Shown piece after piece: positions 38,716-49,200 of a stretch of 64,000 nucleotides of DNA. Each line of letters starts with the position of its first letter. Position 1 is the first letter of the stretch. Origin of the DNA: Roseiarcus sp963759955 (GTDB lineage Bacteria; Pseudomonadota; Alphaproteobacteria; Rhizobiales; Beijerinckiaceae); NCBI GenBank assembly GCA_963759955.1, contig CAVXCA010000050.1, positions 49,844-113,843 on the forward strand, given 5' to 3'. The position numbers and the translations under genes were made by a program. The notes under the pieces are model-generated. The model saw only the letters and a program-made list of their open reading frames with translations. It was not told where the DNA came from and ran no database searches.

Positions 38716-39813
38716 ATGTCCTGGAACAATCAAGGCGGCGGTCCCTGGCGCTCCCCGGGGCAGGGGCCGTGGGGCCAGGGTCCGGCCGGTTCGCCCCCGC
38801 CGAACGATCTCGAGGAATTGCTGCGCCGGCTGCAGCAGGGCCTGCGCGGCCTCGTTCCGGGCGGCGGCGGCGGCGGCTTTGGCATGCGCGGGGTCGTACT
38901 TCTCGCGCTCGCCGTCTTGCTGATCTGGTTCGCGCTCGGCTCCTTCTATTCCGTGCAGCCGAACGAGGTCGGCATCAACCTGGTGTTCGGCCGCTATACC
39001 GGCAAGACGGCGGCCGGCCTCAACACCAATTGGCCATGGCCGGTGGGTAGGGTGATCAAGGTTCCCGTCTGGGATCAGCAGATCACCGAGGTCGGTTATC
39101 GCAGCTCCGCCGAGGGCGCCGACATTCTCGCCGAAAGCCAGATGCTGACCGGCGACCAGAACATCGTCGACGTGCGCTTTCGCGTGATTTGGCAGATCGA
39201 TCCGGCGCATCCCGAATATTTCGTCTTCAACATCCTCGATCCCAGGGAGACCGTCAAAGCGGTCGCCGAGAGCATCATGCGCGAAGTGGTCGGCTTGAAG
39301 ACCATCGACGGCGTGCTGACCAGCGACCGCAAGTCGATCGAGCCGGACGTGCTCGATCGCATGCAAAAAGTGCTCGAGGGCTACAACGCCGGCGTCTTGA
39401 TCAAGCAAGTGCAGTTGCAGTCCGTCGACGCTCCTGAAGAGGTGATTCCCGCCTATCGCGACGTCACCGCGGCGCAGCAGGATCAGCAGCGCGCGGTCAA
39501 CGACGCCGACACCTACGCGAACCGCGTGGTGCCCGAGGCGGAGGGCGCAGCCGCGCGCATCCTCGCCGAAGCCAGGGCCTATCGCGAGCAGACGATCCTT
39601 CAAGCCAAGGGCCAGACCGCCCGTTACAATCAAATCTATGCGCAGTACAAGAACGCGCCCGGCGTCACCCGCGAACGCATCTATCTGGAGACGATGGAGC
39701 GCGTGCTCGGCTCGATGAGCAAGACGATCCTCGACGCCAGCGGCGCCAGCGCGCCGGTGCCCTATCTCGCGCTCGAACCGCTGCAGCAAAAGCCCGAGGG
39801 AGCCGCCAAATGA
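38716..39813 (+). CDS. hflK: FtsH protease modulator HflK
   Basis: A membrane-anchored SPFH-domain protein that, with HflC, forms a cage around the FtsH protease and tunes its access to membrane proteins. The Gly/Pro-rich N-terminus (SWNNQGGGPWRSPGQGPWG) and one transmembrane helix at about 56-75 are typical of HflK, followed by the SPFH domain (SFYSVQPNEVGINLVFGRYTG), a coiled helix rich in Ala/Glu/Gln and YLETMERVLGSMSKTILD. 365 residues. Its stop overlaps the hflC start by 4 bases. Confidence 0.95.
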   Translation: MSWNNQGGGPWRSPGQGPWGQGPAGSPPPNDLEELLRRLQQGLRGLVPGGGGGGFGMRGVVLLALAVLLIWFALGSFYSVQPNEVGINLVFGRYTGKTAAGLNTNWPWPVGRVIKVPVWDQQITEVGYRSSAEGADILAESQMLTGDQNIVDVRFRVIWQIDPAHPEYFVFNILDPRETVKAVAESIMREVVGLKTIDGVLTSDRKSIEPDVLDRMQKVLEGYNAGVLIKQVQLQSVDAPEEVIPAYRDVTAAQQDQQRAVNDADTYANRVVPEAEGAAARILAEARAYREQTILQAKGQTARYNQIYAQYKNAPGVTRERIYLETMERVLGSMSKTILDASGASAPVPYLALEPLQQKPEGAAK

Positions 39814-40736
39814 AAAATCCCATCGGCGGCTTCGCGGTCCTCGTCATCGTCGTGCTCGCGATCGTCGTGACGAGCTACACGTTTTTCATCGTCGATCCGA
39901 CGGAACAGGCGCTGGTGCTGCGCTTCGGCCAGCCGGTGCGCGATCTCATCGGCGCGCCGGGCCTCTACGCCAGGGTTCCGTTCATCGATACGGTCGTCTA
40001 CATCGACAAGCGCATCCTCAAGCTCGACAACGAGCGCCAGGAGGTGCTGGTCGCGGAAAATCAGCGGCTAGAAGTCGATGCGTTCGTGCGCTATCGAATC
40101 TCCGATCCGCTGCGCTTCTATCAGTCGGTGTTCGACGTCAAAGGCGCCGACGCGCAGCTCGGCGGCATGCTGAATTCGGCGTTGCGCCGCACGCTGTCGG
40201 AAGCCTCGATCGTCGACATCGTGCGCGACAAGCGCGACGCGCTGATGGCCGAAATTCGCGATCAGGTCAGGGCGGGCGCGGAGCGATTCGGCGTCGAGGT
40301 CGTCGACGTGCGCATCAAGCGCGCCGACCTGCCGCCGGAGAATTCCGAGGCGGTGTTCCGTCGCATGCAAGCCGAGCGTCAGCGGCTCGCCGCGACGTTC
40401 CGCGCGCAGGGCTCGCAGCAGAGCCAACAGATCAAGGCCGACGCCGACGCCAAGGTGACGGTGACGATCGCGCAGGCTCAGCAGCAGTCCGACCAGATCC
40501 GCGGCGAGGGCGACGGTGAGCGCAATCGCATTTTCGCCGAGTCCTACGGCAAGGACCCCGAGTTTTTCGCCTTCTATCGTTCGATGCTGGCCTATGAAAC
40601 CGGGTTCAAGGGCGAAACCCGCGCGATCCTGAGTCCAAAGTCGGATTTCTTCCGCTATTTCTCGACGCCGACGCCGACGCCGACTCCGGCGCCGATGGCG
40701 GCCGAGGCGCCGGCGAATGCGCCGGCGGCGAAGTGA
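39810..40736 (+). CDS. hflC: FtsH protease modulator HflC
   Basis: The HflK partner, 308 residues, with an N-terminal membrane helix (FAVLVIVVLAIVVTSYTFFIV), SPFH domain (DPTEQALVLRFGQPVRDLIGAPGLYARVPFID), DVRIKRADLPPENSEAVFRRMQAER and a C-terminal Pro/Thr/Ala-rich tail containing a short Thr-Pro repeat. The SPSFFAFYRSM-type motif is present (DPEFFAFYRSMLAYE). Translation is coupled to hflK. Confidence 0.95.
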   Translation: MKNPIGGFAVLVIVVLAIVVTSYTFFIVDPTEQALVLRFGQPVRDLIGAPGLYARVPFIDTVVYIDKRILKLDNERQEVLVAENQRLEVDAFVRYRISDPLRFYQSVFDVKGADAQLGGMLNSALRRTLSEASIVDIVRDKRDALMAEIRDQVRAGAERFGVEVVDVRIKRADLPPENSEAVFRRMQAERQRLAATFRAQGSQQSQQIKADADAKVTVTIAQAQQQSDQIRGEGDGERNRIFAESYGKDPEFFAFYRSMLAYETGFKGETRAILSPKSDFFRYFSTPTPTPTPAPMAAEAPANAPAAK

Positions 40737-40737
40737 A

Positions 40738-40929
40738 ATGCGTGATTTCGGCGCGGCGATCGGGCTCGTTTTCGCCATCGAGGGCTTGCTTCTGGCCGGG
40801 TTCACCGAGGCGATGCGCAGGCGCATGGCCGAAGTCGCGCGGCAGAATCCCGGCCGACTTCGTGGCGTCGGCCTGGGCGCGGCGATTTTCGGGGTGGCCA
40901 TAGTCTGGGCCTCGCGAACGCTGCTTTAG
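40738..40929 (+). CDS. DUF2065 (YjeT-like) small membrane protein
   Basis: A 63-residue protein with two hydrophobic segments (residues 4-24 and 43-60) and the central MAEVARQNPGRLRGVG stretch of DUF2065. The ATG at 40738 lies 1 base after the hflC stop, so it is translated as part of the hflKC operon. DUF2065 genes commonly follow hflC. The function is unknown but likely tied to HflKC-FtsH. Confidence 0.85.
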   Translation: MRDFGAAIGLVFAIEGLLLAGFTEAMRRRMAEVARQNPGRLRGVGLGAAIFGVAIVWASRTLL

Positions 40930-41030
40930 CGCGTTGGGGGCGCTCCGCTTCGCCGCGTAACGGACATGATTGCCGGTTAAGTCGCCTACAATCGCGGCGC
41001 GAAGCTGCGAGATTCAGGAGAGAGGACGCC

Positions 41031-42539
41031 ATGCGTTTTGATCACGTCGATGCGACGACCCGTTCCCACGGCTTCAAGCGCGTGGCGCTTGTCTTGAGTG
41101 TCGCAGCGATGACGATCGGCGCGCCGGCGCCGTTGATGCCCGCCGCGTCCGCTTTCGCGCAAGCGCGCCCGACCAATCTGGCCGACCTCGTCGACAGCGT
41201 CGCCGAGGCGGTGGTCAACATTTCGGCGACGCAAACGGTCGAGGACAAAAACGCCGAGGCTATGCCGGACCTGCCGAAGGGCACGCCCTTCGACGACATG
41301 TTCGAGCAGTTCTTCAAGAACCACGGCTTCAACAACGGCGCGCCGCGCGCCCACAAGACGTCGTCGCTGGGTTCGGGCTTCGTGATCGATCCGAGCGGCA
41401 TCGTCATCACCAACAATCACGTCATCGGCGACGCCAACGACATCGTGGTGATCTTCACCGACGGGCGCAAGCTGAAGGCGAAGATCGTCGGTAAGGATCC
41501 CAAGGTGGACGTTGCCGTGCTCAAGGTCGAAAGCGACAAGCCGCTGAAGACGGTGAAGTTCGGCGACAGCGACAAGATGCGCGTCGGCGACGGCGTGATG
41601 GCGGTCGGCAATCCCTTCGGCCTCGGCGAAACCGTGACCGCGGGCATCGTCTCGGCGCGCAATCGAAACATCGACAGCGGTCCATACGACGACTTCCTGC
41701 AGACCGACGCCTCGATCAACAAGGGCAATTCGGGCGGCCCGCTGTTCAACATGCAGGGCGAAGTGATCGGCATCAACACCGCGATCCTTTCGCCGTCCGG
41801 CGGGTCGATCGGCATCGGCTTCGCCACCCCCTCGGCGAGCGTCATGCCGGTGATCGATCAGCTCGAGAAGTATCACGAGACGCGCCGCGGTTGGCTCGGT
41901 GTGCGCATTCAGCCGGTCGACGACGCGATCGCCGAGAGCCTCAACATCGGCGCGGCGCGCGGCGCGCTGGTCGCTGGTATCGACGAGCATGGCCCCGCCA
42001 AGCCGGCCGGCCTGATGGCGGGCGACGTGATCGTCAAGTTCGACGGCAAAGACGTCAAGGAATTGCGCGATCTGCCGCGCATGGTGGCGGAGCTGCCGGT
42101 CGGAAAGCAGGTGGAGGTCGTCGTCATCCGCAAGGGGCAGGAAATCACGAAGACGGTGACGCTCGGCCGCCTCGAGGACGGCGAGAAGGCGATGGCGAAG
42201 GCCGAAGAGCAGACGACCGCCCCGGACGCCGGTCCGGCGGTCGCCAATACGCTCGGCATGGAGCTGTCGGCGATCGACGACGAGGCCCGCACGACGTTCA
42301 AGATCAAGGAAGGCCTGAAGGGCGTGGTCGTTTCCGCCGTCGATCCGAATTCCGCTGCTGCCGACAAGGGCTTGCGGGTCGGCGACGTGATCGAGGAGAT
42401 CAATCAGCAGGCGGTCGAAAAGCCCGGCGACGTGACCAAGTCTATCGACGCGCTGAAAAAGGCGGGCAAGAAGTCCGCGCTGTTGCTGATCGCCAACGGC
42501 GCCGGCGACGTGCGCTTCGTCGCGCTGGCGTTGAACTGA
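41031..42539 (+). CDS. degP: Do-type periplasmic serine protease DegP/HtrA
   Basis: A 502-residue intact HtrA protease and chaperone. Signal peptide to about residue 44 (ASAFAQA). Catalytic triad His130 (TNNHVIGD), Asp160 (KVDVAVLKV) and Ser234 (KGNSGGPL). Two PDZ domains follow (about 285-375 and 405-495) with RGWLGVRIQPVDD and LRVGDVIEEINQQAV. Its place after hflKC-DUF2065 matches the conserved alphaproteobacterial order, so it acts in envelope protein quality control. Unlike the paralogue at 1163 it has no frame break. Confidence 0.95.
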   Translation: MRFDHVDATTRSHGFKRVALVLSVAAMTIGAPAPLMPAASAFAQARPTNLADLVDSVAEAVVNISATQTVEDKNAEAMPDLPKGTPFDDMFEQFFKNHGFNNGAPRAHKTSSLGSGFVIDPSGIVITNNHVIGDANDIVVIFTDGRKLKAKIVGKDPKVDVAVLKVESDKPLKTVKFGDSDKMRVGDGVMAVGNPFGLGETVTAGIVSARNRNIDSGPYDDFLQTDASINKGNSGGPLFNMQGEVIGINTAILSPSGGSIGIGFATPSASVMPVIDQLEKYHETRRGWLGVRIQPVDDAIAESLNIGAARGALVAGIDEHGPAKPAGLMAGDVIVKFDGKDVKELRDLPRMVAELPVGKQVEVVVIRKGQEITKTVTLGRLEDGEKAMAKAEEQTTAPDAGPAVANTLGMELSAIDDEARTTFKIKEGLKGVVVSAVDPNSAAADKGLRVGDVIEEINQQAVEKPGDVTKSIDALKKAGKKSALLLIANGAGDVRFVALALN

Positions 42540-42548
42540 CGGGCGGCT

Positions 42549-42610
42549 CCCCTCACCCCAACCCCTCTCCCGCTTGCGGGAGAAGGTGGCGCGAAGCGCC
42601 GGATGAGGGG
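42549..42610. repeat. Dispersed palindromic intergenic repeat
   Basis: A composite hairpin element running from CCCCTCACCCCAACCCCT through a CTCCCGCTTGCGGGAG stem and a GGCGCGAAGCGCC stem to GATGAGGGG. The outer ends are also complementary (CCCCTCA and TGAGGGG). It lies between the convergent degP and proA genes. Elements of this kind are scattered in many proteobacterial genomes. Confidence 0.75.
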
Positions 42611-42619
42611 GCGCGTCGC

Positions 42620-43912
42620 TCAGCCCCTCGTCTGTCCGTCGCCGCGCACGCGGTATTTGAACGTGCACAGTTGCTCGACGCCGACGGGGCCGCGCGCGTG
42701 CATGCGGCCGGTGGCGATGCCGATTTCCGCGCCGAAGCCGAATTCGCCGCCGTCGGCGAACTGCGTCGAGGCGTTGTGCAGCACGATCGCCGAGTCGACC
42801 TGCTTGAGGAAGCGCTCGGCGGCCTCAGCGTCTTCGGTGACGATGCAATCGGTATGGTGCGAGCCGTAGGTCTCGATGTGCCGGATCGCCGCATCGAGCC
42901 CCTCGACCACTTTGACCGCAATGATCGCGTCGAGATATTCGGTGCGCCAATCCTCTTCGCTCGCCGCGGTCACTTTCGGGTCGACCGCCCGCGTCGCTTC
43001 GTCCCCGCGAACCGCGCAGCCCGCCGCGATCAGCGCCTCGACGAGCGGGGCGAGCATTTTGGGCGCGGCGGCGCGATCGACCAGCAGCGTCTCGGCGGCG
43101 CCGCAGACGCCGGTGCGGCGCATCTTGGAATTGACGACGATCTTCAGCGCCTTGTCGAGGTCCGCCGCGCGGTCGACATAGACATGCACCACGCCTTCGA
43201 GATGGGCGAACACCGGCACGCGCGCGTCGCGTTGCACGCGCTCGACCAGGCTCTTGCCGCCGCGCGGCACGATGACGTCGAGCGCGCCCCCTAGCCCCTC
43301 GAGCATTTCCCCGACCGCCTCGCGCGAGACGAACGGCGCGCGCGAGATCGCCGCTTCGGGCAGGCCGGCTTCCCTGAGGCCGGCGACGAGGCAGGCGTGG
43401 ATCGCCGCGGAGGAATGGAAGCTGTCGGAGCCGCCGCGCAGCACCACGGCGTTGCCGCTCTTCAGGCACAGCGCGCCGGCGTCGGCGGTGACGTTCGGCC
43501 GGCTCTCGTAAATGACGCCGACGACGCCGAGCGGCGTCGCCACTCGCTCGATCTTCAGGCCGTTCGGCCGCTCGAAAGTCGCCAAGACGCGTCCGACCGG
43601 ATCGGGCAGGGCGGCGACGTCCTCGAGCCCGCGCGCGATTGCCTCGATGCGCTTGGAATCGAGCGCGAGCCGGTCGAGAAAGGCGGGGGCGAGGCCCTTG
43701 GCGTGCGCCTCGGTCAGATCGCGCGCATTGGCGGCCAGGATTTCGCTCTCGCGCTCGCGCAAAATCCGCGCGGCCGCGAGAATTGCGCGCGTCTTGGCCT
43801 CGGCCGGCGCGTTGGCGAGCGTGCGCGCCGCCGCGCGCGCCGCCGCGCCGATCGCGCGCATTTCGGCGCGGACGTCGAGTTCCGAGGGGCGAAGGACGGC
43901 GGGCGAAGTCAT
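42620..43912 (-). CDS. proA: Gamma-glutamyl phosphate reductase
   Basis: Second step of proline synthesis: NADPH reduction of gamma-glutamyl phosphate. 430 residues of the ALDH superfamily. Seen: PLGVVGVIYESRPNVTADAGALCLKSGNAVVLRGG, the catalytic Cys region MRRTGVCGAAETLLVD, VDKALKIVVNSK-type segment, and YGSHHTDCIVTED. The C-terminus FADGGEFGFGAEIGIATGRMHARGPVGVEQL is diagnostic. The proB gene is not beside it. Confidence 0.96.
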   Translation of the reverse strand: MTSPAVLRPSELDVRAEMRAIGAAARAAARTLANAPAEAKTRAILAAARILRERESEILAANARDLTEAHAKGLAPAFLDRLALDSKRIEAIARGLEDVAALPDPVGRVLATFERPNGLKIERVATPLGVVGVIYESRPNVTADAGALCLKSGNAVVLRGGSDSFHSSAAIHACLVAGLREAGLPEAAISRAPFVSREAVGEMLEGLGGALDVIVPRGGKSLVERVQRDARVPVFAHLEGVVHVYVDRAADLDKALKIVVNSKMRRTGVCGAAETLLVDRAAAPKMLAPLVEALIAAGCAVRGDEATRAVDPKVTAASEEDWRTEYLDAIIAVKVVEGLDAAIRHIETYGSHHTDCIVTEDAEAAERFLKQVDSAIVLHNASTQFADGGEFGFGAEIGIATGRMHARGPVGVEQLCTFKYRVRGDGQTRG

Positions 43913-43993
43913 AGGGCGCGGCGTGGCGGGATTGGAAAAGACCAGCGGCGCTGTAGCACGTTCGCGAACGGCGCGAAACCGCGCCCCGCCTCT

Positions 43994-45232
43994 TCACGCC
44001 TTGGCGTCGAGCCCGTAGAGGGTGTGCAGCGTGCGCACGGCGAGCTCGGTGTAGGGCTCGTCGATCAGCATGGAGAACTTGATCTCCGAAGTGGTGATCG
44101 CGCGGATGTTGACGCCCTTTTCGGCGAGCGCCTTGAAGGCGCGCGCGGCGACGCCGGAATGGCTGCGCATGCCGATGCCGATCGCCGAAATCTTCACCAC
44201 GTCCGGCGCGCCGTGCAGCGCCGAATATCCGATCGTCTCGCGCCGCTGCTCGAGGATCGCCTTGGCGCGGTCGAATTCGGCGCTCGGCACGGTGAAGGTG
44301 ATGTCGGTGGTGGTGGTGTCGTCGGAGACGACCTGGATGATCATGTCGACGTTGATGCTGGCGTCGGCGAGGGGGACGAAGATCGCCGCCGCGACGCCCG
44401 GCTTGTCGGCGACGTTGCGCAGCGTGATCTGCGCTTCGTCGCGCGAAAAGGCGATGCCGGTCACCACCTGCTGTTCCACGATATCCTCCTCGTCGCAAAT
44501 CAACGTGCCCAGTTTCGGATCGGCGGGATCGTCGAAGGACGAGCGCACGTAGAGCTTGACCTTGTGCACCATCGCCACTTCGACCGAGCGCACCTGCAAC
44601 ACTTTGGCGCCGAGCGAAGCCATTTCAAGCATTTCCTCGAACGACACCTTGTCGAGACGGCGCGCCTTGGGCACCACCCGCGGGTCGGTGGTGTAGACGC
44701 CGTCGACGTCGGTGTAGATGTCGCAGCGGTCGGCGTGGAGCGCCGCGGCGAGCGCCACTGCCGAAGTGTCGGAGCCGCCGCGCCCGAGCGTCGTCACCCG
44801 GCCGCTCTGCGCGTGGATGCCTTGAAAACCGGCGACGACCGCGATCTCGCCGCGCGCGAAGCCCGCGATGACATTCTTGCCCTCGATGCCGGCGATGCGC
44901 GCCGCGCCGTGGGCGTCGTCGGTCCTGAGCGGGATCTGCCAGCCTTGCCAGGAGCGCGCGTTCAGCCCCATGTCCTTGAGCACGATCGCCAGCAGGCCGG
45001 CGGTGACGAGTTCGCCCGAGGCGACCACCGCGTCGTATTCGGCGGCGTCGTAGAACGGCGCCGCTTCGCGGCACCAGGCGACCAGCTCGTTGGTCTTGCC
45101 CGACATCGCCGAGACGACCACCGCGACCTCGTTTCCCGCCTCGACCTCGCGCTGGACGTGGCGCGCGACGTTGCGGATGCGCTCGACATTGGCGACGGAG
45201 GTGCCGCCGAACTTCATCACCAGACGCGCCAT
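43994..45232 (-). CDS. lysC: Aspartate kinase
   Basis: Phosphorylates aspartate at the entry to the lysine, threonine and methionine pathway. 412 residues. The kinase domain begins LVMKFGGTSVAN and includes SGELVTAGLLA, LGRGGSDTSAVALAAAL and CDIYTDVDGVYTTDPR. Two C-terminal ACT domains (about 265 onward) end KFSMLIDEPYTELAVRTLH, pointing to feedback control by lysine and/or threonine. The ATG at 45232 gives the family N-terminus MARLVMKFGG; the longer frame to 45322 is not conserved. Divergent from ubiG. Confidence 0.96.
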   Translation of the reverse strand: MARLVMKFGGTSVANVERIRNVARHVQREVEAGNEVAVVVSAMSGKTNELVAWCREAAPFYDAAEYDAVVASGELVTAGLLAIVLKDMGLNARSWQGWQIPLRTDDAHGAARIAGIEGKNVIAGFARGEIAVVAGFQGIHAQSGRVTTLGRGGSDTSAVALAAALHADRCDIYTDVDGVYTTDPRVVPKARRLDKVSFEEMLEMASLGAKVLQVRSVEVAMVHKVKLYVRSSFDDPADPKLGTLICDEEDIVEQQVVTGIAFSRDEAQITLRNVADKPGVAAAIFVPLADASINVDMIIQVVSDDTTTTDITFTVPSAEFDRAKAILEQRRETIGYSALHGAPDVVKISAIGIGMRSHSGVAARAFKALAEKGVNIRAITTSEIKFSMLIDEPYTELAVRTLHTLYGLDAKA

Positions 45233-45342
45233 GAAAATTCCGCTTGCGGAAAAGGAGGGGACGGCTCGCGCAGCCGTTGAGGCGCGCGTATAAAGGCGCT
45301 TCCGGGGGCGGTCAACGCCCACTGCGGTTTGGGGAATGTTGC

Positions 45343-46086
45343 ATGGCCGGCGCCGATCGAAGCGTCATCGCCGAGGAGGTCGCGCGTTTCGACGCGCTGG
45401 GCGACGACTGGTGGGACCCCGACGGGCCGATGGCGCCCCTGCACCGGCTCAACCCGACGCGCCTCGAATGGCTGCGCGATACGATCGCCGCCCATTTTCG
45501 CCATACGGGCGGCGGCGACGAGCCGCCGCTGGCCGGTCTGACGCTGCTCGACATCGGCTGCGGCGCCGGGCTGCTCTCGGAGCCGCTTTCGCGCTTGGGC
45601 GCCGAGGTCACCGGCCTCGATCCCGCGCCGACGTCGATCGAAATCGCGCGCGCCCACGCCGAGGCGACCGGCGCCAAGCCGAGCTATCGCGCGGGGACGG
45701 TGGAAGACCTCGCGAGCGAGGGCGCGCGGTTCGACGTGGTGCTGGCGATGGAGGTCGTCGAGCACGTCGCCGACGTCCCCGCCTTCGTCGCCGCGGCCGC
45801 TTCGCTGATCAAACCCGGCGGCCTGTTCGCCCTGGCGACGCTCAACCGCACCTTGAAGAGCTTCGCGCTGGCGATCGTCGGCGCCGAATACGTGCTGCGC
45901 TGGCTGCCCGCGGGCACCCACCGCTGGGAACAATTCGTGACGCCGGACGAGTTGGCGGCGGCCCTGCGCGCGGCGGGGCTGAAAGAGACGCAGCGCCGCG
46001 GCATGAGTTTCGATCCGCTGCGTGGGGAATGGCGGCTGTCGCGGGATTTGGGGGTGAATTATTTCATGGCGGCGAGGAAGGGGTAG
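45343..46086 (+). CDS. ubiG: Ubiquinone biosynthesis O-methyltransferase
   Basis: Catalyses both O-methylations of ubiquinone synthesis. 247 residues: N-terminal EEVARFDALGDDWWDPDGPMAPLHRLNPTRL, then the SAM motif TLLDIGCGAGLLSEPLSRLGA, VTGLDPA, and the post-I segment VVLAMEVVEHVADV. The C-terminus matches UbiG (GTHRWEQFVTPDEL, GMSFDPLRGEWRLSRDLGVNYFM). ATG 45343 is chosen by alignment to the family N-terminus. Confidence 0.95.
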   Translation: MAGADRSVIAEEVARFDALGDDWWDPDGPMAPLHRLNPTRLEWLRDTIAAHFRHTGGGDEPPLAGLTLLDIGCGAGLLSEPLSRLGAEVTGLDPAPTSIEIARAHAEATGAKPSYRAGTVEDLASEGARFDVVLAMEVVEHVADVPAFVAAAASLIKPGGLFALATLNRTLKSFALAIVGAEYVLRWLPAGTHRWEQFVTPDELAAALRAAGLKETQRRGMSFDPLRGEWRLSRDLGVNYFMAARKG

Positions 46087-46108
46087 GGGCGCGCGGCGCC
46101 TTTCTTCT

Positions 46109-46132
46109 CCTCTCCCCGTTTACGGGGAGAGG
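46109..46132. repeat. Palindromic intergenic element
   Basis: A perfect 10-base stem, CCTCTCCCCG with CGGGGAGAGG, around a TTTA loop, followed by CAGGGTGAGGGG. It lies between ubiG and the convergent restriction-modification gene. Its consensus overlaps that of the element at 42549 (CCTCTCCC core with a terminal GAGGGG). Confidence 0.65.
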
Positions 46133-46237
46133 CAGGGTGAGGGGCCGGGGGATTGGCCGCAAGCTTCGCCAAGCGCGTGAATCCGCTTGTGGGACCGGGC
46201 AAGAGCGAGCGGCGCGCCATTCAATGGGAAAACGGCT

Positions 46238-49200
46238 TCACGCCGCGCGCCGAAGCGCAAAGACACGGCCGTCCGGCGAATGGGCGTGGCCCAGGCGGGC
46301 GAGGGAGGCGAGCACGCGGGCGATGGCGGGCTCGGCTTTCGCGCCTTGGCGGAACGAGCGGGCGAGGCTCCCTGTGTCGAGCGGCTTGTCGGCTTGCATA
46401 AGGGCGGCGAAGACGGCGGCGGTGCGCTCCAGGTCGCTCGTCGGAAACAACGGCTTTTGCGGCTTGGCTTCGGCGAATTCGAGCTTGGCCTCGATTTGCG
46501 CTTCCGCTTCCGTCGCGCCCTGCGTTTCGACGAGGCCGGCGCGCTGACGCTGGTAGTCCGGGCGAAGCCAGCGAATGAGCCCGCGCTTTTCTTCTTGCAC
46601 GCGCTCGCCGTTCAAGGCGACGAGGCGGGCGACGATCTCTTCGTCCGAGAGGTCGGCGGGCCAGCCGTAGGCCTCCGCGACGAGCTGGTCGATTTCGTCA
46701 TGCAATTCCTTGACGATCAGAACGAGGCCCCTCGTCTTGATCGCCTCGTCGGCCTCGTTCAGCGCCTCGCCCGCGCGGAGCTTTTCCAGCACGTTGTAGA
46801 TTTGCGTCAGGGTGAGACCGGGATGCTCGGCTTGCTGGCGCTTGCGCAGGACGTCCAGTTCTTCGGCGACGGCGCGGATACGGGCTTTGACGGCGTCGGA
46901 AGCGTCGGGGAAGGGGAAGGGGTCGAAGACTCGCGACTTTGAATATCGCGGGTCATTGCCTATCCCGAGCCAACCGCCGGCGCGTAGCGCCCAAACGACA
47001 TGGGTTTGGGAGGAAAGAACGCCAAGGTGGTAGGCGTCCGCCAGCCCTGTGCACACGAGCATGTTGTCCGGCAAGATGCTCGCGTCAAGAAATTGAAACG
47101 TTCGGTGCTTCGCCGTTTCGACCGTCGCGATGTAGCGCGGCAGGCCATTGAGGGCGGGGCGGAGTTCCTGTCTCGGCTTCCCAAAAAGCCACCAAAGGCG
47201 CGCGTAAGCTTCTGCGTCCTTTGTGCGCGCCTTCTCGAATTGCGCGTCGCGTTGAGGCTTCACTGTCTCAAGTACATGCTGATAGACCTCAGGAAAGCGC
47301 GCGCGCACTTCGTCCCCTTCGAGCCCGAACAGATCGATGACCATAACGCCGCGCGGCGTTCCCGTGAGGTCGCGGCCGTTGCGATAGGGGCGAATGTGAT
47401 TCTCAAGGCCCGGCCGGCGACCAAAGCCTAAATGCTCGGCTTCGGAGGGCGTCACAATGAAGCCGTCGCCACGCAATTTTACGCCGGGCGAACAAATGAA
47501 TTCATTGGCTTTCAACGCCTTCGCCTTCGTTACGTCCGCCCCCACCGTCAAATCGCTATTGATCGCCCCGCGGGTCTCGCACAGCAGAATTTCCGGCGCG
47601 TCCGTATCGAGCCTGCTCTCCTTCGCGACTTCGAACAAACGCCCGTCAACCTTGCCCGAAGCCGCGACCGTCATCGCGATCCGCACCGCCGCGGCGTCGC
47701 GCGTCGCCTTGGTCCAGGGATGGTCGGGAATCGCCATCAACAACGAGACCGGCTTTTTCGCTTTGAGGTGGCGTTCCATGACGCGACGCTGAAACACTTG
47801 GCTCAACGAATTCGTGGTGACGAAGCCGAAGCGCTTCAATCGCGTTCCCTTGCGCGTCAGCAGATCGGCGGCGCGGTCCCACCAATACATGACGAAATCG
47901 GCGCTCTCGTTCATCTCGGGGTGGGCGGCCCAAAGAGCTTGGGCGTAGCCCTCGCCTATACGGCCGCGAATGTCCTTGCCGCCGACGAACGGCGGATTAC
48001 CCACGATGTAATCCGCCGCCGGCCATTCCGGGCGCTTGGGGTTCACGTACCGCCAGACCTCGACGCGTTCGCCCTCCGCATTCGTGCGCTCCAACGGCTT
48101 GCCGTTGTCGTCGCGCGCCAATTCCTTCTTGTCCCACGCCAGCACTGCGTCCTGAGCCTTGATCGTCTTGAAGTCCCGCAAGATCGGCTCGGGCGGCACG
48201 CCGCCGCGGGTGCGGAAATGCCATTGGAGATAGCCGATCCACAGCACCAGTTCGGCGATCGCCGCCGCGCGCGGATTGACCTCCAGCCCAAGGAATTGAT
48301 GGGGATCGATGGTCTTCAATTCATAGCCGGCGAAGCGGCCCTGTTCGGAGAGCGAGGCCATCGCCTCCAGCACTTCGCCTTCGAGGCGCTTCATCAATTC
48401 GAGCGAGACGTAGAGGAAGTTGCCGGTGCCGCAGGCGGGATCGAGAATTTTCGTCTCGCAGAGCCGCTCGTGAAACGCCTCGACCTCCTTCGCCGCGCCC
48501 TTGGCGTCGCCGTCGGCGCGCTTGGCCTCGGCCGTCGCTTGGACGTTCGCCCATTCCGCCCTGAGCGGCTCCATGATCGTCGCGACGACGAGGCGCTCGA
48601 CATAGGCGCGCGGCGTATAGTGCGCGCCGAGCTTGCGCCGCTCGGCGGGGTTCAGCGCCTGTTCGAGCAGCGCGCCGAAAATGGCGGGCTCGACCTGTTT
48701 CCAATCGGCCTTGGCCGCCTCGTAGAGTTCGCCGATCTCTTCCCTAGGCAGAGGCAGAACGGTTCGATTCTTGAAGAGATAGCCGTTGAATTTTCGCACT
48801 TCGCGTTCGATCGCGAAGGCGAATCCGCCGGTGTCCATCGCCTCCCATAGCTGGCCGACCAGGCGCGGGAACAGTTTTGGGTCGTCGACGCATTTTCTCA
48901 GCACGTCGCGGAAACTGCCCTTGGGCAACAATTCCACGTCTTCGGCGAACATCGTGAACAGGCAACGCATGAGGAAGAGCGCGACCAATTCGGGATCGTA
49001 GAGCTTGCGGCTATCGGGCGCTTTGGCCTCTTCGAGATGCTTGGAAACCTTGGCGAGCCGTTCGGCCATTTCGCGCGTGACCTTGGCGGCGATCTTGGTC
49101 GGGTCGAGCTTGTGCGGATCGAGCCAAATCAAGCGAAGCCGTTCGCGAATCTCGGCATCGCGCAAGTCTTCAAGATAAACGCGATAGCCCTGGCGATCGG

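Noticed and set aside
43397..45280. Long plus-strand frame opposite proA and lysC
   Set aside because: Composition is Arg/Asp/Val-rich antisense of well-matched proA and lysC; a GC-rich shadow.
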